Source: Nocardia brevicatena NBRC 12119 (GTDB taxonomy: Bacteria; Actinomycetota; Actinomycetes; Mycobacteriales; Mycobacteriaceae). From it: DNA of 64,000 nt. The notes beneath the pieces are model-generated. The model saw only the letters and a list, made by a program, of their open reading frames with translations, made no database searches and was not told the origin of the DNA. Where the stretch lies: positions 35,490 to 99,489 of the forward strand of contig NZ_BAFU01000049.1 of NCBI RefSeq assembly GCF_000308495.1, written 5' to 3'. How positions within the stretch are numbered: position 1 is the first letter of the stretch; each line of letters opens with the position of its first letter. This document shows positions 1-8,744 of the stretch, in pieces. Position numbers and translations under genes: made by a program.

Positions 1-624
1 ACCGGTGGTTTCGACCGGTCGCATCTGGTGATCGCCGTGCCTACCGGCTCGGGGTGGGTGGATGCCCGGGCGTTGGAGGGTTTCGGCATGCGTTTCGGCG
101 GTGATGTCGCGGTGGTCGCGCTGCAATACTCCTATGCTCCGAGCTGGGCCACCTTTATCTTCGGCCGCCGGGCCGCCGCGGTCTCCGCACAGGCATTGTT
201 CACCGCGGTCGAGAAATACGCCGCAACCCTGCCACGGCCGCCGCGGCTGTATCTGTACGGGCAGAGTCTGGGTGCACTCGGCGGTAGCGCGGTATTCACC
301 GATCCCGCCGAACAGAACCGTCGAGCATGCTCGGTGCTGTGGGCCGGGAAACCGGGTGGTGGTGGCCCGGAGCCCGGGGCGCGCACAGCCGTCCTGGCGA
401 ATATCTCCGATCCGGTGGTGCACTGGTCCCCGGGGTTGCTGTGGCGTCCGCCGAACCTGAGTGCCACTCGCCGCGACGCTCCCATTCCCCGGTGGCTGCC
501 GGTGGTGAGCTTCCTCCAGACCACGGCCGACCTGCTCGGGGCGCTGGACGCACCGCCCGGTCACGGCCACCGGTACGGCATCGACCAGGGCACCGTCCTG
601 CCCCCCTGCGACCGAACCGGGTAA
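1..624 (+). CDS. Alpha/beta-hydrolase family protein (PF10081 type), C-terminal part
   Basis: The reading frame is open from the first base, so this is the 3' end of a gene that starts to the left of the window. The protein shows features of the actinobacterial alpha/beta-hydrolase_9 family: a TGSGWVD opening, the QYSYAPSW block, a GQSLG nucleophile elbow (the Ser is about 80 residues after the first Met), SDPVVHWSP, and a closing LPVVSFLQTTADL...GHGHRYG block that holds the likely catalytic His. Family members usually carry an N-terminal membrane domain, which would lie outside the window. They are thought to be membrane-anchored lipid or ester hydrolases, but the substrate is unknown. It converges with the P450 gene on the other strand, and a hairpin lies between them. 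I am confident of the family and not of any function. Confidence 0.85.
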   Translation, partial: TGGFDRSHLVIAVPTGSGWVDARALEGFGMRFGGDVAVVALQYSYAPSWATFIFGRRAAAVSAQALFTAVEKYAATLPRPPRLYLYGQSLGALGGSAVFTDPAEQNRRACSVLWAGKPGGGGPEPGARTAVLANISDPVVHWSPGLLWRPPNLSATRRDAPIPRWLPVVSFLQTTADLLGALDAPPGHGHRYGIDQGTVLPPCDRTG

Positions 625-740
625 CCGTCTCGCCCCCGCGGCCGGTGCCTCATGCCTCGGATCCAGGACTCGCGCTCCGGTCGTCGATGAATCCACGTCG
701 CGTCATTTCCGGCCCGCGGCCCGGCCGTATCCCTTCGCCT

Positions 741-766
741 GGTTCGGATCGGTGCGAATCCGAACC
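741..766. terminator. Hairpin between convergent genes
   Basis: Two perfect 9-base arms, GGTTCGGAT (741-749) and ATCCGAACC (758-766), flank an 8-base loop. The hairpin sits in the 195-bp gap between the convergent hydrolase and P450 genes and could end transcription from either side. There is no U-tract, which is common for actinobacterial terminators. Confidence 0.55.
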
Positions 767-819
767 GTAGTAGCGTTTCGAATAACTGTGAGAGCACAGG
801 TTCGACCCGGTCCGTCTCG

Positions 820-2057
820 TTATTGGTGCCGGTGGCTTCCGCTCGTCGGTGAGCGCTGGAATCGCAAGGGGAGGGTGAGGAAACCCGCGATGGCGGTACC
901 GGGCCGACGACGAGGTTCGCCGTCGAGCTCGAACCAGGTGGTTCTGTCGATTATCTCCTGAAGCAGGATCTCCATCTCGAGTTCCGCGAGCGGTGCACCG
1001 ATACACCGATGAATACCGACTCCGAACGCGACGTGGGGATTGGAAGAACGGTCCAGATCGAAGGTATGGGGGTCGGGGAATTTGTCGGGGTCGCGATTGG
1101 CCGACGCGTAATTCAATGCGACCAGTTCCCCATCGGGTATGGTCCTGTCGTGCAGTCGAACCGCCGTCGTCGTCGTGCGGGCGATCTGGTGTAAAGGGGT
1201 CTCCAATCTGAGGATCTCCTGGATCGCCGCAGTGCGCAGGGCAGGCTCCTCCCGGAGACGACGCTGGTCTTCCAGGTGGGTGGCGAGGTGAACAGCAGAC
1301 TCGTGAGTGCGGCGTTCGTGGTATCCGACCCCGCGGCCAGAGACTGTACGAAGCAGGAAACGATGTCGTCGTCGGTGATGGGTTCGCCCGCGGCCTGAGC
1401 GGCGAGAAAGCCGCTCATCATGTCGATGTCCGGGTTCCGGGGGTGTGCCCTGCGCTCCGCCAACAGCTCGCTGCCCAGTCTCGCCCATACGGCGATGGAT
1501 TCCGCTACCAGCTCATCCGCGTTTTTCGTCTCCCGCGCCACCTGTGAAACAACCCGCACCGACCGCACCAGCGGCGCGACGGCATCATCACCCATATCGA
1601 ACAACGTCGCTACCGCGTATGGTGGGAGCACAGCGGTGATCCCTGGAACGACATCCGCGCTGCCATCCGCCAGTAGCGGCTCGAGAGCGTCGATCACGAA
1701 TGCGCGGAGACGCGATCGGAGCCGCCCGATCTGCGTACGCGAATAGTATTTCATCATGATCTTCCGCCAGAAGGTATGTTCGGGCGGATTCAGCCCCAGC
1801 GGAATGATATTGCGAAACGAACCCCGCGCCTCCACGAACGGGATCTCACTCTTGAACGTCTCGGGGTCCTTGGCTGCGGCAACGACATCGCCGTAGCGGA
1901 CCAGCATCCAATAGCCACCGAACGCATCGGTGCGTGCGACCGGGCACGAACGACGTAATGTCGTATAGACATCGTGGACTTCAGGGTGGTCGGTCGGCCG
2001 GAAATCCTGTTCGAAATCCGTGTGGCCGGCCGGACCGCCGGTTGGGGGAACAGTCAT
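820..2057 (-). pseudogene. Soluble bacterial cytochrome P450, one frameshift
   Basis: Two overlapping frames together make one P450 of about 410 residues. The first, from ATG at 2057, runs through the I-helix AGSDTT (residues 242-247) to SLLF at residue 256. The P450 sequence then continues in another frame with HLATHLEDQRR, the K-helix EILR and the haem loop FGVGIHRCIGAPLA. Adding one T to the short T run near 1289-1292 would restore SLLFHLATHLED, so the lesion is a single missing base. Every catalytic motif is otherwise present. This suggests a very recent inactivation or a sequencing error. The start is preceded by AAGAGG. It lies in an oxygenase cluster with a second P450 and a Rieske oxygenase; the substrate is unknown. 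Confidence 0.85.
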
Positions 2058-2377
2058 CTGAAACCTCTTCCCGTATATGGAGAGCGTTGTTTCCCGACCG
2101 TGTCAAGTGCGGCAACTCGGGCGGCGCTCGATCCAGGGACGGGACGATTCGTCCGGTCGGCCGATTCGAGGTCAGGAGCCGTGGGCGGACTCAGGGGCAT
2201 CCGGAAACGGCTCCGACCGGCTCTCGGGGTGGTTGATGGATTGTCGGTAGAGCAGGGACCTTCAACGGGGTTTGAGGTGATATCGCTCGGAAAAGTGGTT
2301 CGCAGTGGGTGGGTATGTCGAATACGCCGTGATTCCCTGCGCGCCGCCGCTACGGGGAGCAGCGCGGAGGGGATACC
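2058..2377. other. 320-bp gap upstream of the P450
   Basis: I see no convincing coding sequence and no strong hairpin. It should hold the promoter of the downstream P450 if that gene is not read through from 2854. Confidence 0.4.
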
Positions 2378-2854
2378 TCATTCGTGAAGCCAGTGGATCT
2401 CACCCACCATCTCGGCGCCCGCCGGTACCAGGGCTGGGTGATCGGCCGACAATCGCCGTAGGATGTCCGCATCCAGGTGCTCAATGGAGGTTTCCGTCGA
2501 AACCGGGATATCGTAACGAATGTTATGCATCTGCCGGAACTCCCACTCGTAATCGCGCCGATTGGGATGCGCGGTCACGAACTCCTCACTTGTCCGCCAT
2601 CTTTCGAAATGGTGAATATGGTCCCATTGGGTGATGGATATGAAAAGGCAGTGATCATGAGAGCCGGAAAGTCTGCGGAGGTGGAATTCACGGATTCCGG
2701 GTACACCGTCCAGAGTGGCGAAAGCCGACGCGAACGAGTCTTTGATCCAAGGATCGAAGTGGGCAGGCCCTGATATGCAGTTGGCCACCGCGACAAGGGC
2801 TTCGGGGTCGCTTTTCGACTCCGATTCGGATTCCGGCATCAAGTATATCGGCAT
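2378..2854 (-). CDS. ABM-like dimeric alpha/beta-barrel protein
   Basis: A 158-residue protein with an ATG start at 2854, preceded by AAGGG at good spacing. The middle part has the pattern of small antibiotic-biosynthesis-monooxygenase or EthD-like ferredoxin folds: LDGVPGIREFHLRRL, then HHFERWRTSEEFVTAHPNR, which resembles the usual F..W.S...F.AH..R signature. Such proteins act as cofactor-free monooxygenases, cyclases or haem-binding proteins. The C-terminal 50 residues are not recognisable. The N-terminus has an acidic serine-rich stretch (ESESESKSD). It faces the SRPBCC gene across a divergent promoter region with a perfect palindrome at 2920, and probably belongs to the same oxygenase pathway. 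Confidence 0.65.
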   Translation of the reverse strand: MPIYLMPESESESKSDPEALVAVANCISGPAHFDPWIKDSFASAFATLDGVPGIREFHLRRLSGSHDHCLFISITQWDHIHHFERWRTSEEFVTAHPNRRDYEWEFRQMHNIRYDIPVSTETSIEHLDADILRRLSADHPALVPAGAEMVGEIHWLHE

Positions 2855-2919
2855 CGGTTACCCTTGAGATAGAACGGCGTGGTCAACGGAATGGTTGTCG
2901 ATCGGATACGAGGGGGCAA

Positions 2920-2935
2920 GTAGGGGAACCCCTAC
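2920..2935. promoter_or_regulatory. Perfect inverted repeat, candidate LuxR-type operator
   Basis: GTAGGGG-AA-CCCCTAC, with 7-base arms and a 2-base spacer. It lies between the divergent ABM-like gene and the SRPBCC gene. A near copy (14 of 16 identical) lies at 6337 in the other divergent promoter region of this cluster. The layout resembles sites of LuxR/GerE helix-turn-helix regulators such as the PimM consensus (about 12 of 16 positions agree). No LuxR gene is visible in the window. Confidence 0.6.
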
Positions 2936-3227
2936 ATCAAGGAATTGCCGGGAACCGGGCCGGCGACCGAGACGCGGCCGGTCGACCGGCTGAGGAGGGT
3001 TATGCTCTGCGACCGGAAAAACTCTGCGGCATCCTGCCGAATCCATCCACCTCGCGGTGTGGTCCGTGGCTCATGCTCTTCCGTGGAAATGTGCGAGCGG
3101 TGAGCGGAATGGGGCCGCTCGGTCTGCTGCGATGTCGGATATTGTGATCGAAACCGGTTCGGGTATACGTTTGGTTTCGTCACCCGATCGCGGAGCGAAG
3201 TCGACGAGTAATATATGGAGGCACCCG

Positions 3228-3659
3228 GTGCGGAGGATAGATACATCCATTCGGATTGCGGCGGAGCCCGACCGGGTGTGGCAGGTATTGACCGACTTCT
3301 CCGCGTACCCGGAGTGGAATCCGTTCTTCGTGGCCGTGGACGGCCACCTCGCGCCGGGCGCGAGACTGGCCATGCATACCAAAATCACCGCCACCTCGAA
3401 ACCGCGCGTCTTCCGCGTAACGGTTCGCACTGTCGAAGCACCCCGCAGATTGGTATGGGATGGGGGCTTCGCGATGCGCGGCCTCGGCAACGGCGAGCAC
3501 GGTTTCGAGCTCGCCTATGCCGACGACGCGACGATGCTGCGGAACTACGAGTACTTCTCCGGTCTCGCCGCCCCGTTGTTGGGCCGGTTGGCCACCGTGT
3601 TCGAAAGCCGGTACCACGAACTCAATCAAGCGCTTGCGGATCGGGTATCACGGTTATGA
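3228..3659 (+). CDS. SRPBCC (START/Bet v1-like) family protein
   Basis: A protein of about 143 residues with the SRPBCC pattern: an opening strand RRIDTSIRIAAEPDRVWQVLTD, then FSAYPEWNPFF, a VRTVEAPRRLVWDGG block, and a C-terminal helix ending near SRYHELNQALADRV. I chose the GTG at 3228 because GGAGG (3217-3221) lies six bases upstream and the fold begins directly after it; the frame is open further upstream to 3057. These proteins bind hydrophobic ligands in a deep pocket and serve as cyclases, dehydratases or carriers. Next to two P450s and a Rieske oxygenase it may bind the hydrophobic substrate of that pathway. It is divergent from the ABM-like gene across the 2920 palindrome. Confidence 0.75.
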   Translation: MRRIDTSIRIAAEPDRVWQVLTDFSAYPEWNPFFVAVDGHLAPGARLAMHTKITATSKPRVFRVTVRTVEAPRRLVWDGGFAMRGLGNGEHGFELAYADDATMLRNYEYFSGLAAPLLGRLATVFESRYHELNQALADRVSRL

Positions 3660-3672
3660 CGAACCCGGTAAC

Positions 3673-3699
3673 GCGCCGCGCCGAACGGTGAGGCGGCGC
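3673..3699. terminator. GC-rich hairpin between convergent genes
   Basis: GCGCCGC (3673-3679) and GCGGCGC (3693-3699) form a 7-bp stem with a 13-base loop, in the gap between the convergent SRPBCC and Rieske genes. The stem is short, so this is only a candidate terminator. Confidence 0.35.
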
Positions 3700-3776
3700 A
3701 ATCGTGCCGGGAAGTCCGCCGAGGTGTCGATGCCGACGCCGGTAGCCCGCGGCGGCTCCGACCACGTGTGCAGTCC

Positions 3777-4802
3777 TCATTTATCCGCTCCTTCCGGATA
3801 GAACTGTCGGGTCCATTTGCGATAGGCGCCGATCGGTCCGTCACCTGCCGTCAGTGCCGGGCGCGGCACGTATTTCTTGTTGTCCCAGATCGGCTGGTCA
3901 CGGCGCAGCTCCAGTACCACTCCCCGCAGAACGGCACGGCTCAGCAATGCTTCCACGGGCCACAGCAGGGCGCGTCCCAAACGCCCCCGGCCGCGTGAAC
4001 GTACGGTCGTGCCGACATGGACATCCACTTCCCGTTCACCGGTCGGAGTCGTCAACACGAGTTGTCGCAGCGTCCATCCCAGATCGAGGCTCAGTTCGAC
4101 AAGCGAGAACCCGAGGCCGTCCACACGAATGGAGATCTCGGTGCGGATACCGCGCGTACCGGGGAACGGACGTCGGAACGAATACCGGGCACGCAAACGC
4201 GGGCCGTCGGCGGTGAGCTTGTCGACCGTGCGCACCTCGTCGAATCGATGCAGGACCGCCAAATGGCCGATATCGACGCTGTTCTCGGTCACTTCTTGCG
4301 GATGGCTGCGGAACCGCATCTTCTTGGTCCGCCACCGGAGCCATTCCGGTGATTCGTCCGGCGCCTCGATTTCCCATGTCACTTCATCGGTGGGGCCATG
4401 CCAGGCCATTACCACTCCGCATACCTCACGCAGTGGAAAGACCCGCAGGCGGGCGCTGGGTGGCGGTGGACCGTAGGGCGTCGAGGTGCATCGGCCCGAT
4501 GTGGAGAACTTGAAACCGTGAAAAGGACACCGTAGTTCCTCGCCCTCGACGCTTCCGCCGTAGGCGAAATGCGCCCCGAGATGGGGGCAATAGGCCGAGA
4601 CGGCGGCGGCATCACCGGAATCCGTGCGATACAGCACGATTTCCCGGTCCATAAAGCGCCTCTTCACGATTTTTCCCGGTGTCAACTCGGAAGAGAAGGC
4701 GACGGCGAACCAACCGTAAGGAAAGGGCGGCGGGGTGTCGGGCAGCAGGTCTCGGTCGACGTGGCTGTTGCGCTCGGCGCGTAGAGGAGAAGAGGTAGGC
4801 AT
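3777..4802 (-). CDS. Rieske non-haem iron oxygenase
   Basis: About 341 residues. The N-terminal Rieske domain has CPHLGAH (Cys72, His74) and CPFHGFKF (Cys92, His95), which hold the [2Fe-2S] cluster. The catalytic domain has ENSVDIGHLAVLH, giving the Asp177, His180 and His185 ligands of the mononuclear iron. The overall pattern is closer to KshA and the cholesterol-7-desaturase (Neverland/DAF-36) type than to ring-hydroxylating dioxygenases, so a steroid or terpenoid substrate is plausible but not shown. No reductase partner is nearby. The ATG at 4802 is taken as the start; TTG (4811) and GTG (4808) are in-frame alternatives and none has a clear Shine-Dalgarno. It follows the P450 after 45 bp and is probably co-transcribed with it. 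Confidence 0.9.
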   Translation of the reverse strand: MPTSSPLRAERNSHVDRDLLPDTPPPFPYGWFAVAFSSELTPGKIVKRRFMDREIVLYRTDSGDAAAVSAYCPHLGAHFAYGGSVEGEELRCPFHGFKFSTSGRCTSTPYGPPPPSARLRVFPLREVCGVVMAWHGPTDEVTWEIEAPDESPEWLRWRTKKMRFRSHPQEVTENSVDIGHLAVLHRFDEVRTVDKLTADGPRLRARYSFRRPFPGTRGIRTEISIRVDGLGFSLVELSLDLGWTLRQLVLTTPTGEREVDVHVGTTVRSRGRGRLGRALLWPVEALLSRAVLRGVVLELRRDQPIWDNKKYVPRPALTAGDGPIGAYRKWTRQFYPEGADK

Positions 4803-4847
4803 GGGCACCAATACAGTGGAGAAGGTGAACAGTTTCTGATGCGATTG

Positions 4848-6233
4848 TTACGGTGTGTTCTCTCGTGGTGAGAGGCGGACTGTGTATGGTTTTGCGGGTT
4901 GGAGTGTGAGGCTGGCTTTCGGTGGGATCTCTGTGGTATCGGTGGGGGTCATTCGGAAGCGTTGCAGTATCATCGCCATGGCCAGTTGCATCTCGGCCAT
5001 GGCGAATGTGTTGCCGATGCACAGCCTCGGTCCCGCGCCGAATGGGTAGAAACCGGGTTTGTCGCCGATGATTCCATCCTGATCGGTAAATCGATCGGGG
5101 TTGAATTGTTCGGGTTGGTCCCAGAAGTCGCGGTGCCGGTGGATCAGATAGTAGCTCCAGAAGACCAGGGTGCCTGCAGATATGTGGTAGCCGGAGATCT
5201 CGTCATCTGTTTCGGCCCGGCGCAGCAGTTGCCATGCGGGGGGATACAGTCGCAGTGTTTCCAGGACGACTCGTCTGATGCAGGCGAGCTGGGTTGTGTC
5301 GGAGATATCGGGGTGGCGCCCGCCGAGTACGCGGTCGACTTCTTCGGTGAGGCGTTGTTCGGTTTCGGGGTGGCGGCCGAGTAGGTACCAGGCCCAGCAC
5401 AGGGTGGTTGCACTGGTTTCGTGTCCGGCGAAGAGCATGGTGAGCACTTCGTCGTGGAGTTGGGTATCGCTCATGGCTTCGCCGGTGTCGGCGTCGCGGG
5501 CCTGGATCATCAGCGACAGCAGGCTGGTGTTGTCGCCGTCTTCGCGGCGCTGCCGTGCGATCATGTCGTAGACGATTTCGTCCAGAGTTGCCATGGCCCG
5601 GTGGAATCGTCGGTGGCCGGGGGTCGGTACCGACAGTGGTATCAGCGGGAACCGCATGTAGGTGGCCAGTTCTTCGGTGGAGGTCTCCACCGAGGTGGTG
5701 AACCGGCGGATCACCGTGTCCGGAGGGTTCATGCCGAACAGGGCGCGTACGACGATGCGTAGGGTGAGGTTGCTCATCTCGGCGCGCAGGTCGAGTGTGT
5801 CGTTTCGTGCGCAAACCGTTCCCCATCGCTCGAGGGTTTCGGCGATGGTGCTCGTCATGATCTGGCCGAAGGTGGTGATGTGCTTGCGGTGGAAGGCGGG
5901 TTGCAGCAGGCGGCGTTGGCTGAGCCATCCGGGCCGGGCGGCGGTTGCCAGCCCATTGCCAAAGAAGTTGCGGGCCATATCGAAGGACGGGCCGTGGCGG
6001 TCGTAGTTTCGATGGTGGCGTTTGAGGATGTGATCGACGTGGTCGGGGTGGTTGACCACGACGAACGGCAGTTTGGGTATGTCGACGGCGACCACGTCGC
6101 CGTAGGTTTGCACGGCGTGGGCCAAAAAGGGCAGGGGAGAACGCTGGAAGGAGATCGCCGTCCGAAACTTTCCGTGCGGTCCGGGGATGTTCTCCTTGGG
6201 CCGCTGGGCGGCCGGAGACGAGATGGAGGTCAT
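4848..6233 (-). CDS. Cytochrome P450, long (CYP4/CYP102-like) type
   Basis: A complete P450 of 461 residues. It begins with the proline-rich IPGPHG motif and has WLSQRRLLQPAFH in the C-helix, the I-helix AGHETS (269-274), the K-helix ETLR (325-328), the NPDRF segment and the haem loop FGAGPRLCIGN with Cys405. This pattern is typical of fatty-acid, terpene or hydrocarbon hydroxylases rather than of the shorter soluble class to which the 820-2057 P450 belongs. The ATG at 6233 is preceded by AAAAGG. It is the first gene of a likely two-gene operon with the Rieske oxygenase. The divergent gap to the DUF3556 gene carries a near copy of the 2920 palindrome, so the two ends of the cluster may share a regulator. 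Confidence 0.92.
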   Translation of the reverse strand: MTSISSPAAQRPKENIPGPHGKFRTAISFQRSPLPFLAHAVQTYGDVVAVDIPKLPFVVVNHPDHVDHILKRHHRNYDRHGPSFDMARNFFGNGLATAARPGWLSQRRLLQPAFHRKHITTFGQIMTSTIAETLERWGTVCARNDTLDLRAEMSNLTLRIVVRALFGMNPPDTVIRRFTTSVETSTEELATYMRFPLIPLSVPTPGHRRFHRAMATLDEIVYDMIARQRREDGDNTSLLSLMIQARDADTGEAMSDTQLHDEVLTMLFAGHETSATTLCWAWYLLGRHPETEQRLTEEVDRVLGGRHPDISDTTQLACIRRVVLETLRLYPPAWQLLRRAETDDEISGYHISAGTLVFWSYYLIHRHRDFWDQPEQFNPDRFTDQDGIIGDKPGFYPFGAGPRLCIGNTFAMAEMQLAMAMILQRFRMTPTDTTEIPPKASLTLQPAKPYTVRLSPRENTP

Positions 6234-6336
6234 CGTGAACCTTTTCTGACGGGACGAAGACCGGTCGTTCTACGCGATCTCAGGCTGGAAGCATTATGTA
6301 CCCGCCATATTCTTGCAGGTCGAAACGCTGGAAGAA

Positions 6337-6352
6337 GTAGGGGAAACCCTAT
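6337..6352. promoter_or_regulatory. Near copy of the 2920 palindrome
   Basis: GTAGGGG-AA-ACCCTAT matches the 2920 site at 14 of 16 positions, and both are preceded by AA. It lies about 100 bases upstream of the P450 start, in the region shared with the divergent DUF3556 gene. Two related sites in two divergent promoter regions of one cluster argue for a common regulator. Confidence 0.55.
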
Positions 6353-6572
6353 GTTTTAGTGCGGTCCCGACGGGCTGTGTGGGCGGCGACCGCGAGGGCG
6401 CGCTCGGCCTTCCCTGCCTCGATAGTGCCGGCGGCAGGCGGTTTCGGTGTGCAACCGAATCAATAGCAGGTCCCGTTTGCGGGGACGATGCGCCACATTT
6501 GCCCGGCGGGCGCATGGTTGTTCTCACCCGCCGGCGGTAGCAGGGTGGGATGATCAGGGAAGTCGGTTGGTC

Positions 6573-6588
6573 GGTCACGGTTGTGACC
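6573..6588. promoter_or_regulatory. Inverted repeat GGTCAC-GGTT-GTGACC
   Basis: Perfect 6-base arms with a 4-base spacer, between the divergent P450 and DUF3556 genes. It could be an operator, but I found no second copy, so the call is tentative. Confidence 0.3.
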
Positions 6589-6632
6589 ACTGTCCGCCGC
6601 TGCGTCCGCGGATGGTCTCCGAACGACGAAAA

Positions 6633-6670
6633 GACACCTTTGACAGCGCGAATTCGCTACAAAGGGTGTC
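6633..6670. promoter_or_regulatory. Nested inverted repeat before the DUF3556 gene
   Basis: GACACCTTTG (6633-6642) pairs with CAAAGG-G-TGTC (6660-6670) with one bulged G. Between them is a perfect 10-base palindrome, GCGAATTCGC (6648-6657). It ends 24 bases before the GTG at 6695. It could be a TetR-type operator or, if transcribed, a 5'-UTR hairpin. Confidence 0.4.
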
Positions 6671-6694
6671 CTTACATATGGGATCGGGTGCGTA

Positions 6695-8446
6695 GTGGGC
6701 GGAACGGATCGGTTGTTCAATATTCTCCGGCCGGAACTGCCGGTGGTCGACATCGCCGAGTGGAGCAAAGGCACCAGGGCGGAGAAGATCCGCCCGATGG
6801 CCCGGCACTGGGCCGAAGTGGGTTTCGGCACATCGGTGGCGCTGCACCTGTGCTACGTGGGCAAGATTGTCCTCTACATCCTGGGAGGGTGGCTGTTCGC
6901 GCTGACAACCGCGGGCATCGACGGGTTCACCGATATGGGCTCGTGGTGGTCGGAGCCGATCGTCTTCCAGAAGGTCGTGCTCTTCACGATGCTGTTCGAG
7001 GTCCTCGGACTCGGCTGTGGGTTCGGACCGTTGAACAACAGATTCTTCCCGCCGATGGGCTCGATCCTGTATTGGCTGCGACCCGACACCATTCGGCTGC
7101 CGCCCTGGCCGGAACGAGTGCCGTTCACCCGCGGCACGGCCCGCACGCGATTCGACGTACTGCTGTACGCGATGCTGCTGATCACGCTGCTGGTGGCGCT
7201 GGTCTCGGACGGGACCGGTCCGGTGCCGGTGCTCGGTACGACCGTCGGGATTCTGCCGGTCTGGCAGATCGCGGTTGTTCTCGGCCTGCTCGCGGTGCTC
7301 GGCCTGCGTGACAAGGTCATCTTCTTGGCGGCGCGCGGCGAGGTGTACGCCGCGCTCGCCGTCACCTTTCTCTTCGGCGGCGCGGATATGATCGTCGCCG
7401 CCAAGGCCGTATTCGTCATCATCTGGATCGGCGCAGCGGTGTCGAAGCTGAACAAGCATTTCCCGTTCGTGGTGTCGACGATGATGTCCAACAGTCCGGT
7501 GGTCCGGCCCCGTGCCGTCAAACGCCTGTTCTTCGAGCGGTTCCCCGACGATCTGCGGCCGGGATGGTTGTCGCGGCTGTTCGCCCACGGTGGCACCGCC
7601 GTCGAGATGTGTGCGCCACTGGTGCTGTTCTTCGGCCACGGTGGGTGGCCGACCGCTGTGGCCGCCACCGCCCTGATCTGTTTTCACCTGGTGATCCTCA
7701 CGGCGATTCCGATGGGCGTGCCGCTCGAGTGGAACGTCTTCATGATCTTCGGTGTATTGGCGCTGTTCGTCGCGCATGCGGACGTGGGCGTGGCCGATGT
7801 GGGCAATCCGTTGCCGGTGGTGATTCTGCCGATCGTTCTCGCGGGGGTGGTGATCACGGGGAACCTGTTCCCGCGCGAGGTGTCGTTCCTGCCCGGTATG
7901 CGGTACTACGCCGGTAACTGGGACACCACGCTGTGGTGCATCAAGCCCTCGGCCGACGCGAAGATCCGCACTGGGATCGTCGCCGTCGCGGCCATGCCCG
8001 CCGCGCAGCTCGAGCGGTATTACGGCAGCCGGGAAGCGGCGCAGATCCCGCTGTATCTGGGGTACGCCTTCCGTGCCTTCAACACCCACGGCAAGGCGCT
8101 GTTCACGCTGGCTCATCGCGCGATGGCCGGTCAGAACGAGGACGATTACACCCTCACCGACGGTGAGCGTATCTGCTCCACGGCCCTGGGCTGGAACTTC
8201 GGTGACGGCCATCTGCACAACGAACAGCTGATCACTGCCCTGCAGCAGCGCTGCGGTTTCGAGCCCGGTGAGGTGCGGGTGGTGCTGCTGGACGCACAGC
8301 CCATTCACCGGCAGACCCAGCGCTACCGTCTCGTGGACGCGGCGACCGGCGAATTCGAGCGCGGTTATGTGCGCGTCGCCGATATGGTCGTCCGCCAGCC
8401 GTGGGATGACGACCTTCCCGTATACCCCGCCGAACGGCGGGAGTGA
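6695..8446 (+). CDS. DUF3556 multi-pass membrane protein
   Basis: A protein of about 583 residues that I recognise as the DUF3556 family of mycobacteria and nocardiae. The N-terminal two thirds hold many hydrophobic helices (for example HLCYVGKIVLYILGGWLFA and the stretch around TAVAATALICFHLVILTAI) with conserved polar blocks such as FGPLNNRFFPPMGS. The C-terminal 170 residues are soluble and begin around RYYAGNWDTTLW. The start is the GTG at 6695, with no clear Shine-Dalgarno; a five-codon ORF (ATG at 6678) ends in TAG overlapping it by one base, so coupled translation is possible. No biochemical function is established for the family. Its place across a shared divergent promoter from a P450-Rieske operon suggests a membrane role in the same pathway, such as substrate or electron handling. 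Confidence 0.85.
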   Translation: MGGTDRLFNILRPELPVVDIAEWSKGTRAEKIRPMARHWAEVGFGTSVALHLCYVGKIVLYILGGWLFALTTAGIDGFTDMGSWWSEPIVFQKVVLFTMLFEVLGLGCGFGPLNNRFFPPMGSILYWLRPDTIRLPPWPERVPFTRGTARTRFDVLLYAMLLITLLVALVSDGTGPVPVLGTTVGILPVWQIAVVLGLLAVLGLRDKVIFLAARGEVYAALAVTFLFGGADMIVAAKAVFVIIWIGAAVSKLNKHFPFVVSTMMSNSPVVRPRAVKRLFFERFPDDLRPGWLSRLFAHGGTAVEMCAPLVLFFGHGGWPTAVAATALICFHLVILTAIPMGVPLEWNVFMIFGVLALFVAHADVGVADVGNPLPVVILPIVLAGVVITGNLFPREVSFLPGMRYYAGNWDTTLWCIKPSADAKIRTGIVAVAAMPAAQLERYYGSREAAQIPLYLGYAFRAFNTHGKALFTLAHRAMAGQNEDDYTLTDGERICSTALGWNFGDGHLHNEQLITALQQRCGFEPGEVRVVLLDAQPIHRQTQRYRLVDAATGEFERGYVRVADMVVRQPWDDDLPVYPAERRE

Positions 8447-8715
8447 ACGGTTTGAGCGGCGCGCCGCGCCCGGGTCATGTCGGTGGCCGATTCCGTCCCC
8501 GAGGGGGCATGTCCCGCACGGGCTCGGTGATGCGAGGGTACGAGGCCGGCTGTTCGGACGAGCGTCGATGAGGGGAGAGACCCGCGCTGTCAATTCCTCG
8601 CCGAGGGGGTCCTGATTCGCCCGAACACGGCATCGGTGGAGGTGGCGGCGTGGTGCTCGCAGCCGGTCCGGTATCGGTGGACCCCGGTCTGTCTCGCAGC
8701 GCTCGCGGTAGGCGC

Positions 8716-8733
8716 CTCCACGCAGAGGTGGAG
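8716..8733. terminator. Small hairpin downstream of the amidohydrolase
   Basis: CTCCAC (8716-8721) and GTGGAG (8728-8733) form a 6-bp stem 12 bases past the amidohydrolase stop and between convergent genes. The stem is short, so confidence is low. I see nothing else in the 298-bp gap from 8447 to 8744. Confidence 0.3.
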
Positions 8734-8744
8734 AACCGCTCACG

